Part shown: positions 53,668-61,547 of the stretch, one piece after another
Numbering within the stretch: position 1 is the stretch's first letter
Layout: every line of letters begins with the position of its first letter
Assembly: GCA_014896535.1 (NCBI GenBank)
Contig: JADBKE010000011.1
Location: 41,595-105,594 of the forward strand
DNA from: Candidatus Fermentithermobacillaceae bacterium
Lineage (GTDB): Bacteria; Bacillota; Sulfobacillia; Fermentithermobacillales; DUSS01
Direction of reading: 5' to 3'
DNA length: 64,000 nucleotides
Translations under genes and position numbers: made by a program
Notes under the pieces: model-generated
The model's database searches: none
What the model was told of the DNA's origin: nothing
What the model saw: the letters and a program-made list of their open reading frames with translations, nothing else

Positions 53668-54166
53668 AGTACGTGCGCAGGACGTGACCATTGAACCGAT
53701 GACCGTGGACGACCTGGACGAAGTCCTCAGCATCGAAAACGTTTCGTATCCGACACCATGGTCCAGGAGGGCCTTTGAGTCGGAACTCACCGGGAATGCT
53801 TACGCCAGATACTTTGTGGCCAGAAAAGGGCGCACGATCGTAGGCTACATCGGGATGTGGGTGATCCTGGAAGAGGCTCATATTACCAATGTGGCCGTCC
53901 ACCCCGATCACAGAAGGCAGGGAATAGGCCAAAAGCTCATTACTTACTGCTTCGAGGAAGCCCGCAAGATGGGTGCGACCCGGATGACGCTCGAGGTGAG
54001 GGTATCCAACACGGCTGCTCAGAACCTGTACCGCAAACTCGGATTTGAGGCCAAGGGTATAAGAAAGGGGTACTACAGCGACACGAACGAGGACGCCATC
54101 ATCATGTGGAAGTACGACCTCGGCCCCGAATCCCCCATGCAGAACCGGCTCAAGTGGATGATCTGA
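53660..54166 (+). CDS. rimI: Ribosomal-protein-alanine N-acetyltransferase RimI
   Basis: RimI acetylates the N-terminus of ribosomal protein S18 and is almost always encoded beside tsaB. The 168-residue GNAT protein has YPTPWSRRAFESEL, NVAVHPDHRRQGIGQKLITY (the acetyl-CoA loop, RRQGIG) and the C-terminal NTAAQNLYRKLGFEAKGIRKGYY motif. ATG 53660 is preceded by GGAGGAGAG. It is read in a different frame from tsaB and overlaps it by eight bases. Its last 17 bases overlap the convergent pyrF gene. Confidence 0.95.
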   Translation: MDEVRAQDVTIEPMTVDDLDEVLSIENVSYPTPWSRRAFESELTGNAYARYFVARKGRTIVGYIGMWVILEEAHITNVAVHPDHRRQGIGQKLITYCFEEARKMGATRMTLEVRVSNTAAQNLYRKLGFEAKGIRKGYYSDTNEDAIIMWKYDLGPESPMQNRLKWMI

Positions 54167-55079
54167 GAGCCGCGCGATTTATCTCCTCACGGGCGCGGAT
54201 AGCTCTGGTCCTCATGTCCTCGGCCACCTGCTCGCGAGAAAGGAGTTCCCCGTCTTGTGCCCGGAGAAAGCTCAAGGTGATGCTCCTGGATGCCGAAACG
54301 AGAGCTCCCTTCCCTCCGGGGTGAAAGGCACAAGATGCATCCTCCGCGCGGCCGCCCTGGGCACCGAACCCCGGAAGCAAGAGCAAAGAACGGGGCATAA
54401 GGTTCCTGAGTCTCAGCACGTCTTCGGGGTGGGTGAGTCCCACTACGGCACCCACCGGAGAGTATCCCGACGGTCCGATCAGGCCTTCGGCCAGACGGTT
54501 GACCAGCGTCGCGACGCTCTCCGCCACCGTACCCCCGTTTTTAAGCGGAAGAGACTGGACCGTCCCGCTGGCGGGATTGGAGGTCCTTACCAGCACGAAC
54601 AGACCGCACCCGTTTTTCGAAGCCGCCTCCACGAAGGGCCAGAGGGCATCTTCGCCCAGATACGGGTTGACGGTGAGCGCGTCGGAGAAAAAGGGCGAAC
54701 CGGGATCGAGATAGGCCCTGGCGTAAGCTCTTGCCGTGTTTCCCACGTCGCCGCGTTTGGCGTCGAGGATGACGGGCACTCCAGCGCGCCTGGCTTCTCC
54801 GATACAATCTGCCAGCGCCCTCATACCGGGCAGTCCCCATGCCTCGAAGAAAGCCGCCTGTGGCTTCACACAGACGGCCTGATCTGCCACGGCCTCCAGC
54901 ACCGTCCGGCAAAACCGCCTCAGGATATCCTCGGGATCGCCTCCAAAGGCCGCTCGTATCCCGGGCACGAGTGGGTTTAAGAAATCGGGGTCCGGGTCTA
55001 TTCCCACCACAAGCCTGGAATCAAGCTCGGCCACGCGCTGTAAGATCTTTTCTGCGAAACCTCCGAAATCCCGAGACAT
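54150..55079 (-). CDS. pyrF: Orotidine 5'-phosphate decarboxylase, type 2
   Basis: PyrF makes UMP by decarboxylating OMP, the last step of de novo pyrimidine synthesis. The 309-residue product is the longer type-2 form. It has LVVGIDPDPDFL near the N-terminus, KPQAAFFEAWG, the catalytic VILDAKRGDVGNTA motif (Lys and two Asp) and LLPGFGAQGGRAED near the C-terminus. ATG 55079 is chosen because GAGGTGGG lies about ten bases upstream; GTG 55094 is the alternative. The gene stands alone, opposite the tsa cluster, without other pyr genes. Confidence 0.94.
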   Translation of the reverse strand: MSRDFGGFAEKILQRVAELDSRLVVGIDPDPDFLNPLVPGIRAAFGGDPEDILRRFCRTVLEAVADQAVCVKPQAAFFEAWGLPGMRALADCIGEARRAGVPVILDAKRGDVGNTARAYARAYLDPGSPFFSDALTVNPYLGEDALWPFVEAASKNGCGLFVLVRTSNPASGTVQSLPLKNGGTVAESVATLVNRLAEGLIGPSGYSPVGAVVGLTHPEDVLRLRNLMPRSLLLLPGFGAQGGRAEDASCAFHPGGKGALVSASRSITLSFLRAQDGELLSREQVAEDMRTRAIRAREEINRAALRSST

Positions 55080-55305
55080 CTCCGAAAATCCCACCTCGAA
55101 GGAATAAGTTGCCCCGGAGAGAACAATATACCCCGTGGCAAGCGTAGCCTTCTATGTGGCATGGCGAAGATCCTGCGGGTACGCGTCCACCCGCGTCCAA
55201 CGTCCGGCAAGATCACATCGACGGACCTGAGAGGTGCCGTGTGCCTGCGGCTGCCGGGGCGGAACGACGGCAGCCGGACTGCGCTTGACGGAAGGGGAGA
55301 CAGGC

Positions 55306-56325
55306 TTGCTCATACTCGGTATAGACACTTCTTGCGATGACACCTCCGTCGGAGTCGTCAGGGATGGGGTCGGAGTATTGTCCAGTGTGGTATCTTCCCA
55401 GGAGGATCTGCATTCGAGATACGGCGGCGTGGTTCCGGAGATAGCCTCCAGGAATCATCTGGCCATGATGATACCAGTTCTCAGCGAAGCTCTCCAGAAG
55501 GCCGGCGTGACGCTGGGGGAAATTGCTGCGGTGGCTGTCACGCAGGGGCCGGGTCTCATGGGTTCGCTTCTCGTCGGCGTAACCTTCGGAAAGAGCCTCG
55601 CGGCGGGGCTCGGCGTTCCCATCATCGGCGTAAATCATCTGGAAGCCCACGTGTACTCGTCTTTCCTGGACCGGGGCATCCCGGAGTTTCCCCTCCTATG
55701 TCTCGTGGTTTCGGGGGGACACTCCGACCTCATCCTTATGGAGGGGCATGGCAAGTACGCCGTCCTCGGGGTTACCAAGGACGACGCCCCCGGTGAGGTC
55801 TTCGATAAAGTCGGGCGCGAACTGGGGCTGGATTATCCCGGCGGCCCTCACATGGATGTGGTCGCCGAAGAGGGGGATCCTAGAGCTTTCCAGTTCCCCG
55901 TACCGAAGGTCAGCGGCGGCCCCTACGACATGAGCTTCTCCGGCCTGAAGACCCGGGCTCTTTTAGCCATCCGGTCTTTGGGGAAGAGCGAAGAAATCGT
56001 CAGGAACCTGTCCGCCAGTTTCAGGGAGGCTGTCGTACAGGTGCTCGAGTTGAAACTGGAGGAAGCTCTTAGGGAATTTCGTCCCAGGGGCGTAGCGGTG
56101 ACGGGAGGGGTTTCCAGAAACAGGCTTCTGAGGGAGCGGGTCGAACAGCTCGGGGCGAAGTACGGGGTCCCCGTGCTGCTGCCCCAGCCACAGTATTGCA
56201 CCGATAACGGTGCGATGGTGGCCTCATGCGGCTACTTTCGTCTGCAGCGAGGCCGGGTGGCAGGCTACGATATAAACGCCATCGCCGACCTCGAACTCAG
56301 AAGCTGGGAGGACGATGAAAGATGA
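55306..56325 (+). CDS. tsaD: tRNA t6A threonylcarbamoyltransferase TsaD
   Basis: TsaD transfers the threonylcarbamoyl group to A37 of ANN-decoding tRNAs. The 339-residue product has ILGIDTSCDDTSVGVV at the N-terminus, the metal-binding HLEAHVYSSF (two His), VVSGGHSDLILM, and near the C-terminus VTGGVSRNRLLRERV and CTDNGAMVASCGYF. TTG 55306 has GAAGGGGAG upstream. It is separated from tsaE, tsaB and rimI by the minus-strand pyrF. The next gene overlaps by four bases. Confidence 0.97.
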   Translation: MLILGIDTSCDDTSVGVVRDGVGVLSSVVSSQEDLHSRYGGVVPEIASRNHLAMMIPVLSEALQKAGVTLGEIAAVAVTQGPGLMGSLLVGVTFGKSLAAGLGVPIIGVNHLEAHVYSSFLDRGIPEFPLLCLVVSGGHSDLILMEGHGKYAVLGVTKDDAPGEVFDKVGRELGLDYPGGPHMDVVAEEGDPRAFQFPVPKVSGGPYDMSFSGLKTRALLAIRSLGKSEEIVRNLSASFREAVVQVLELKLEEALREFRPRGVAVTGGVSRNRLLRERVEQLGAKYGVPVLLPQPQYCTDNGAMVASCGYFRLQRGRVAGYDINAIADLELRSWEDDER

Positions 56326-57710
56326 GGCCCGGGCACCCAGGTGATCGAGGAGGGGCCGGGACCGACCTTCCTAAAATCCCTCCGCCCCACATCGAAGCTC
56401 TGCTCTACCAGGCCGAGAAGAATGGGATACTGCCGCTAACCTCGCGGTGCAATCTGGCGTGCGCCTTTTGTTCCGCGGCAGGCAACCCTCCCGGACTGGA
56501 GACCTTCTCCATTCCCCCGAGAACGATGGAGGATATCCAGGAACACCTGGTGTACCTGGGCGAATCCAGAGGCCCGATCACCATCGGGGAATCCGTTACC
56601 CGGGTGACCGAAGGGGAGCCTCTCACCCACGAAGGTCTCCCCGCTATCTTGAGGCTCCTCAGGGAGAGCTTTCCTCAGCGGGAGATTCGACTCACCACCA
56701 ACGGCACCCTGCTCACCGGGGAACTGTCCAGGTTGTTTCGGGAGCTCGATGTCACCGTGCTTCTCTCACTCAACACGGCGGATCCCCGCCTGAGATCTGA
56801 GTGGATGAAAGACCCGGATCCGCTTAACACGTTGAAACAAGTGGAAACAATGGCGGCTGCAGGAGTGGCATTCGAAGGATCGGTTGTGGCTCTTCCCGGT
56901 CTCTTTGGCATGGAAGACATCGAGAAGACCATCAGCTACCTGGCCGAACTGGGTGCTCGGTCGGTGAGGGTTCTCCTTCCCGGATTTTCCCGGTACCACC
57001 CGTTGTGGCAAGCCGACATTATGGCTGCGTGGGGTGAAATACGCAACCTCGCCCGGGCGATGACGGTGAAAACCGGTATCCCCGTCCTGGCCGACCCGCC
57101 GGAGCTGACCGGCCTCGAAGCCAGGGTGGAGGGATGCCTGAAAGGTTCCCCGGCGCAAAAAGCCGGGCTCAGAGCGGGCGACGTCATACTGAGAGTCAAC
57201 AAGACCACCGTCTTTTCGCGAAGACATGCGCTGGAACTTGCGAGAAACGCCCAGAATCCCATGCTCACCGTATACAGGGAAGGGAGGATGTTTGAGGTCA
57301 CGCTGGAAAAGCGCAGGTTCCAGTCGCCGGGATTCGTAGTGTATGATGACCTGGACCTTTACGAGGTGGAAGAATGGGAAGCGAAAGTTCGCCAGGCCGG
57401 CGCGGGGAAGGTGCTGATCTTGACCTCGGCCCTGGCAGGAGCATTAATCCGGGATGTGGTGGCTCGCCTGGATTTCGACGCCGGGGTGGTGGAAGTCCGC
57501 TCGGATTTCTTCGGAGGAAACATAATGGCAGCGGGGCTTCTGGTGCTGTCCGACTTTCTTCAGGCATTTGGAGAATCCACAAGAGGCTGGCGCCCGGACC
57601 TGGTGGTCCTACCCGCCAGAGCTTTCGATGTCTGGGGTAGAGACCTCACAGGGGTTTCTTACAAGACCTTCACCGCCGTGACCGGTGTTCCGGCGATTCT
57701 GGTGGGGTGA
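56322..57710 (+). CDS. Radical SAM protein with PDZ and DUF512-like domains
   Basis: The product is 462 residues. The N-terminal half is a radical SAM core with CNLACAFC (CX3CX2C, about 44-51) that holds a [4Fe-4S] cluster, followed by EGEPLTHEG and LTTNGTLLTG. A PDZ-like segment follows (about 270-325, GLRAGDVILRVNKTTVFS). The C-terminal part (about 345-462), with VLILTSALAGALI, FFGGNIMAAGLLVLSDFLQ and LVVLPARAFDVWG, resembles DUF512. In the better-known DUF512 family the PDZ domain comes before the radical SAM domain; here it comes after, so the order is permuted. The substrate is unknown. ATGA overlap with tsaD shows co-translation. Confidence 0.8.
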   Translation: MRPGHPGDRGGAGTDLPKIPPPHIEALLYQAEKNGILPLTSRCNLACAFCSAAGNPPGLETFSIPPRTMEDIQEHLVYLGESRGPITIGESVTRVTEGEPLTHEGLPAILRLLRESFPQREIRLTTNGTLLTGELSRLFRELDVTVLLSLNTADPRLRSEWMKDPDPLNTLKQVETMAAAGVAFEGSVVALPGLFGMEDIEKTISYLAELGARSVRVLLPGFSRYHPLWQADIMAAWGEIRNLARAMTVKTGIPVLADPPELTGLEARVEGCLKGSPAQKAGLRAGDVILRVNKTTVFSRRHALELARNAQNPMLTVYREGRMFEVTLEKRRFQSPGFVVYDDLDLYEVEEWEAKVRQAGAGKVLILTSALAGALIRDVVARLDFDAGVVEVRSDFFGGNIMAAGLLVLSDFLQAFGESTRGWRPDLVVLPARAFDVWGRDLTGVSYKTFTAVTGVPAILVG

Positions 57711-57828
57711 ATTGCCCACCGTCTGGTTGGGGGCCGCGAAGGGGACCGCCGTGTGCAGGATAATTCCGAAAGGCGAAGAATAACCGGTAGTGACCTCCTA
57801 TAACGAGAAAGCGAGGTGCGAGTACCTG

Positions 57829-58890
57829 GTGGATGTCAAAGCGTTCTTGAAGAAGGTTTCAGAAGCACCGGGGGTTTCCGGCTTCGAGTACCGGACCGTG
57901 GCCCCGATAATCCAGGAGTTCATGGCCCCTCTCGTAGATGAGATCAGGACCGATGCCCTCGGGAACCTGATAGGTTTCAAGCGCGGTGAGGCCGGGCGCC
58001 GAAACCCCAAGGTGATGCTGGCCGGCCACATGGATGAAGTAGGCCTGATCGTTACCAAGATAGACGACCGGGGCTTCCTCCGGTTTACCGACATGGGGGG
58101 CGTGGACCCGCGGATTCTCCCGGGACACGAGGTTGTCGTGCACGGAAAGATGCCGCTCCGCGGAATCGTTGGGGTCAAGCCTCCTCACGTCATGACCGCG
58201 GACGAGATGTCCAAAACCTACAAGATGGAAGATCTCTTCATCGATGTGGGGCTCCCCGCGGAGAAAGTGAGGGAACTCGTATCCGTCGGTGACCTCGTAA
58301 CCTACCACAGGCAGTTTACGGAGCTCATGGGAGACCTAGTTGCGGGAAAGTCCTTCGACGACCGAGCGGGAGTTGCCGTGATCCTTGTGGCGTTGGAGGA
58401 GCTTCGGAAGTACCGGTATACCGCCGACGTGTATGCGGTAGCCACAACTCAGGAAGAAGCGGGGCTGCGGGGTGCTACCGTTTCCTCGTACGGCATTTTC
58501 CCGGACGTGGCCATCGCGATAGATGTCTGCCAAGGGGATACCCCCGGGGTGCCCGAATGGCGGACGCAGTCCGTGGGCAAGGGTCCGGCTCTGTGCGTGG
58601 GCGGGAATATCCACCCGAAAGTGTACGAGGGGCTTACGAAAGCCGCAGCGGACCTGGGGATTTCCGTGCAACAGGAGGTGGCACCCGGGCCAACGGGGAC
58701 GGATGCCTGGGCCATGCAGATGGCCAGAGAAGGTGTGGCCACGGGGCTCATATCGATACCTCTCCGCTATATGCACACCTCTGTGGAAACCCTGTCCGTG
58801 GGCGATATAGAGAAGGCCGGCAAGATCCTGGCCAGGTTCATAGCTTCGGTGGATGCCGGCTTCGTGGAGGGATTGACCAAATGGATCTAA
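57829..58890 (+). CDS. M42-family aminopeptidase/endoglucanase-like, copy 1
   Basis: M42 peptidases are zinc or cobalt aminopeptidases, often forming dodecameric tetrahedral (TET) particles that finish off peptides. The 353-residue product keeps the metal and catalytic motifs: LAGHMDEVGLIV (His, Asp), KSFDDRAGVAV, TTQEEAGLRGA (general base and metal Glu), IAIDVCQGDTPG (Asp) and RYMHTSVETLS (His). The start at GTG 57829 follows GAGGTGCG and gives MDVKAFLKKVSEAPG, like other family members; GTG 57790 lacks a ribosome-binding site. It heads a run of three M42 genes. Confidence 0.9.
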   Translation: MDVKAFLKKVSEAPGVSGFEYRTVAPIIQEFMAPLVDEIRTDALGNLIGFKRGEAGRRNPKVMLAGHMDEVGLIVTKIDDRGFLRFTDMGGVDPRILPGHEVVVHGKMPLRGIVGVKPPHVMTADEMSKTYKMEDLFIDVGLPAEKVRELVSVGDLVTYHRQFTELMGDLVAGKSFDDRAGVAVILVALEELRKYRYTADVYAVATTQEEAGLRGATVSSYGIFPDVAIAIDVCQGDTPGVPEWRTQSVGKGPALCVGGNIHPKVYEGLTKAAADLGISVQQEVAPGPTGTDAWAMQMAREGVATGLISIPLRYMHTSVETLSVGDIEKAGKILARFIASVDAGFVEGLTKWI

Positions 58891-59900
58891 GAGAACTCGC
58901 CTCTTTGCCCGGGGTATCCGGCCACGAAGGAAAGGTGAGAGAGGCTCTGGTCTCCCGGCTCAGAGAAATGGGATATGAACCGCGGACCGACGTGTTGGGC
59001 AACGTGATAGTGAGGACGGGGGGCGGCGGTCCCAAGGTTATGGTGGACGCCCACATGGACGAAGTGGGCCTGGTGGTGACCGCCATCGAAAAGAACGGAT
59101 TCGTCAAATTCCAGAAGGTTGGCGGTATCGACGACAGGGTTCTCCTGTCCAAACGCGTTTTCATCGGCGAGCAAAGAGTACCGGGAGTCATAGGTGTGAA
59201 GGCCATACACATGCAGGAACCGAAGGAGCGGGAACAGATTATCCCGTGGCACGCCCTGACCATCGATATCGGCGCGAAATCCAAGGAAGAGGCCGAGAAA
59301 AAGGTCAAGGTGGGCGACTACATAGTTTTCGATACGGAGTACGAAGAGATCGGGGACGACCTGATCAAGTCCAAGGCTCTGGACGACAGAGTGGGTTGCG
59401 CAGTCCTCCTGGAGCTTCTCAAGGAAAAATGGGAGAAGATCGAGTTGTACTGCGTTTTCGCGGTGCAGGAGGAAGTGGGTACTCGAGGGGCGAGGGTAGC
59501 TGCCTACCAAATAGCGCCGGACATGGGTATAGCTGTCGAAGGCACCATTTGTTCGGATCTCCCAGGTTGTGAGGAACACCAGTGGGTCACCAAGCTGGGG
59601 GGAGGGGCGGCTCTCTCGGTTATCGACCGCGGTTCCATCCCGTCCCGGAGAATGCTTGAAGAATTGCTCAGACTCGCCAGGGAGAACGGGATACCCGTGC
59701 AGTTCAGAGAATCGGGAGCGGGGGGCAATGATGCAGCTGCTATTCAGCTCGCGCGGAGCGGCTGCCCAGTGGCCTCGGTATCCGTTCCCTGCCGTTATAT
59801 CCACTCTCCGGTCTCACTGGCGTCCAAAAAGGACATCCAGAGCGTGGTTAAGCTCTTGATCCTGTTCCTGAAAAGCGTAGAAGGAGGGTTCAGGCCGTGA
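58881..59900 (+). CDS. M42-family aminopeptidase, copy 2
   Basis: The second of three tandem M42 genes encodes 339 residues. It has VDAHMDEVGLVV, KALDDRVGCAVL, AVQEEVGTRGARVAA and RYIHSPVSLAS. At the third metal position it reads IAVEGTICSD, with Glu where copies 1 and 3 have Asp (IAIDVC and IAVDVT). Glu is known at this position in part of the family, so activity is expected, but specificity may differ. ATG 58881 has GTGGAGG upstream and overlaps copy 1 by ten bases; copy 3 overlaps its end by four. Confidence 0.9.
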   Translation: MDLRELASLPGVSGHEGKVREALVSRLREMGYEPRTDVLGNVIVRTGGGGPKVMVDAHMDEVGLVVTAIEKNGFVKFQKVGGIDDRVLLSKRVFIGEQRVPGVIGVKAIHMQEPKEREQIIPWHALTIDIGAKSKEEAEKKVKVGDYIVFDTEYEEIGDDLIKSKALDDRVGCAVLLELLKEKWEKIELYCVFAVQEEVGTRGARVAAYQIAPDMGIAVEGTICSDLPGCEEHQWVTKLGGGAALSVIDRGSIPSRRMLEELLRLARENGIPVQFRESGAGGNDAAAIQLARSGCPVASVSVPCRYIHSPVSLASKKDIQSVVKLLILFLKSVEGGFRP

Positions 59901-60904
59901 CCGAAGAAATGTTCCAGCTGATCAAGGGAGCGACCGAAGCTTTCGGACCTTCTGGCTCAGAGGAGCCCATCAGGGAGTTCATTGAAGCCAGGGTCAAAGA
60001 CTACGTAGACGAAGTCAGAACGGATGCCCTCGGCAACCTCATATGCATAAAGAGAGGTCCCGCCGACGGTAAGAAAGTCCTTTTAGATGCCCACATGGAT
60101 GAAATCGGGCTCATCGTAACCCACATCGATGACAAGGGTTTCCTCAGGTTCTCTAACATTGGCGGAGTGAATCCCTACATCGCCCTCGGAGAAAGGGTGT
60201 ATTTTGCCAACGGCACGACGGGCGTCGTGGGTATTGAGAAGATCGACGACCCGAAAGAGGTCAAGTTGGAAAAGCTCTTCATAGACATTGGAGCGAAAGA
60301 TAAGGCCGAGGCTGAGTCAAGGGTACGCGTTGGAGACATGGCTGCCTTTCAGAGGCATGCGGAGAGGATGGGCTCCCGCATAGTTTCAAAAGCTATGGAC
60401 GACCGGATCGGTTGCGTGGTCGTAATGGAAACTCTCAGGAGGACAAAATCGCCCAGGCACACGATCTACGCGGTCTTTGCCGTTCAGGAAGAAGTGGGTT
60501 TGAGAGGCGCGAGGGTGGCGGCGTTCGGAATTGAACCCGATGTCGGCATCGCGGTGGACGTGACGCGCACGGGTGATACTCCCAAAGGCATCACGATGGA
60601 CGTTTGCCTTGGTAAGGGCGCGGCCATTAAGGTCAAGGACTCGAGCCTGATTTGCCACCCCGGACTGAGAAAGTATCTGGAAAGACTGGCCGCCGAAAGG
60701 AACATCCCTTATCAGCTCGAAGTCCTCGAGGCTGGGGGGACCGACTCCGGAGCAATCCAGATGACGAAGGCGGGGGTTCCGGCCGCGGTTATCTCGGTTC
60801 CATGCAGGTACATCCATACTCCTTCGGAAGTCGTGGACGAGAACGATGTGGAGGCCTGCATAAACTTGCTTGTCGCGGCGGTGGAAAGCCCCCTTGACTT
60901 TTAG
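59897..60904 (+). CDS. M42-family aminopeptidase, copy 3
   Basis: The third M42 gene encodes 335 residues: LDAHMDEIGLIV, KAMDDRIGCVVV, AVQEEVGLRGARVAA, IAVDVTRTGDTPKG and RYIHTPSEVVD, a complete metal and catalytic set. It begins GTGACC, overlapping the copy 2 stop by four bases. The three copies are clearly diverged, so the duplications are old. A mixed TET complex or three substrate ranges are both possible. A terminator follows. Confidence 0.9.
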   Translation: MTEEMFQLIKGATEAFGPSGSEEPIREFIEARVKDYVDEVRTDALGNLICIKRGPADGKKVLLDAHMDEIGLIVTHIDDKGFLRFSNIGGVNPYIALGERVYFANGTTGVVGIEKIDDPKEVKLEKLFIDIGAKDKAEAESRVRVGDMAAFQRHAERMGSRIVSKAMDDRIGCVVVMETLRRTKSPRHTIYAVFAVQEEVGLRGARVAAFGIEPDVGIAVDVTRTGDTPKGITMDVCLGKGAAIKVKDSSLICHPGLRKYLERLAAERNIPYQLEVLEAGGTDSGAIQMTKAGVPAAVISVPCRYIHTPSEVVDENDVEACINLLVAAVESPLDF

Positions 60905-60932
60905 GCAAGGGAAATTTGTCCGAGAACGGTTA

Positions 60933-60968
60933 TCCGGGCCCGGGATTCCCGGTGCCCGGACTGTTTTT
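60933..60968 (+). terminator. Rho-independent terminator after the M42 genes
   Basis: TCCGGGC (60933-60939) pairs with GCCCGGA (60954-60960), with an inner CGGGA/TCCCG helix. A TTTTT run follows at 60964-60968. It separates the peptidase operon from the chemotaxis genes. Confidence 0.8.
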
Positions 60969-61037
60969 AGGGAAGACTCAATCGATGCGTCGTCCCGAAC
61001 GATGATCATTTGAGAGGAGCGAAGGGGGGCGTGTCAG

Positions 61038-61547
61038 TTGGCTGCCGTATCTCAAGCCGGTGAAAGCGAGAGGCAAATAGTGGTCTTTACCCTGGGGACC
61101 GAGGCTTACGGTGTGGATATCGCATCTGTCCGCGAGATCATCGTCATGCAGAAGATAACCCCGGTCCCGAGAACTCCCGAGTTCGTCCAAGGTATCATCA
61201 ACCTGAGAGGCCGGGTCATCCCCGTCTTGGACCTGAGAAAGCACTTCGGTTTTGACGTAAAACCCCCCGATAAGGACCAGCGCATCGTCGTGACGGATGT
61301 GGACGGAGAAATCGTCGGCGTCATTGTGGATTCGGTGTTCTCCGTGATGAGAGTGCCCCAGTCCGCAATTGAACCTCCGTCGCCCATGGTCACGGGGCCC
61401 GAGGCGCAGTATCTCACGGGCATCGCCAAGACCGAAGACAAGCTCATCATCCTTCTGGACATATCCAAGATCATCACCGATGCGGAAAAGAGGATGCTCA
61501 AGGAAATCGACCTCGCTCACGCGGTTCTGGACGAGGGTGATAGCTGA
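61038..61547 (+). CDS. cheW: Chemotaxis coupling protein CheW
   Basis: CheW links chemoreceptors to the CheA kinase in the membrane array. The 169-residue product is normal length with the CheW fold: YGVDIASVREIIVMQKITPV, FVQGIINLRGRVIPVLDLRKHFG (the receptor/CheA contact segment), IVVTDVDGEIVGVIVDSV, and a final helix. The TTG start at 61038 has GAAGGGGGG upstream. The stop and the cheA start share one base (TGATG), so the pair is translationally coupled. Confidence 0.95.
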   Translation: MAAVSQAGESERQIVVFTLGTEAYGVDIASVREIIVMQKITPVPRTPEFVQGIINLRGRVIPVLDLRKHFGFDVKPPDKDQRIVVTDVDGEIVGVIVDSVFSVMRVPQSAIEPPSPMVTGPEAQYLTGIAKTEDKLIILLDISKIITDAEKRMLKEIDLAHAVLDEGDS

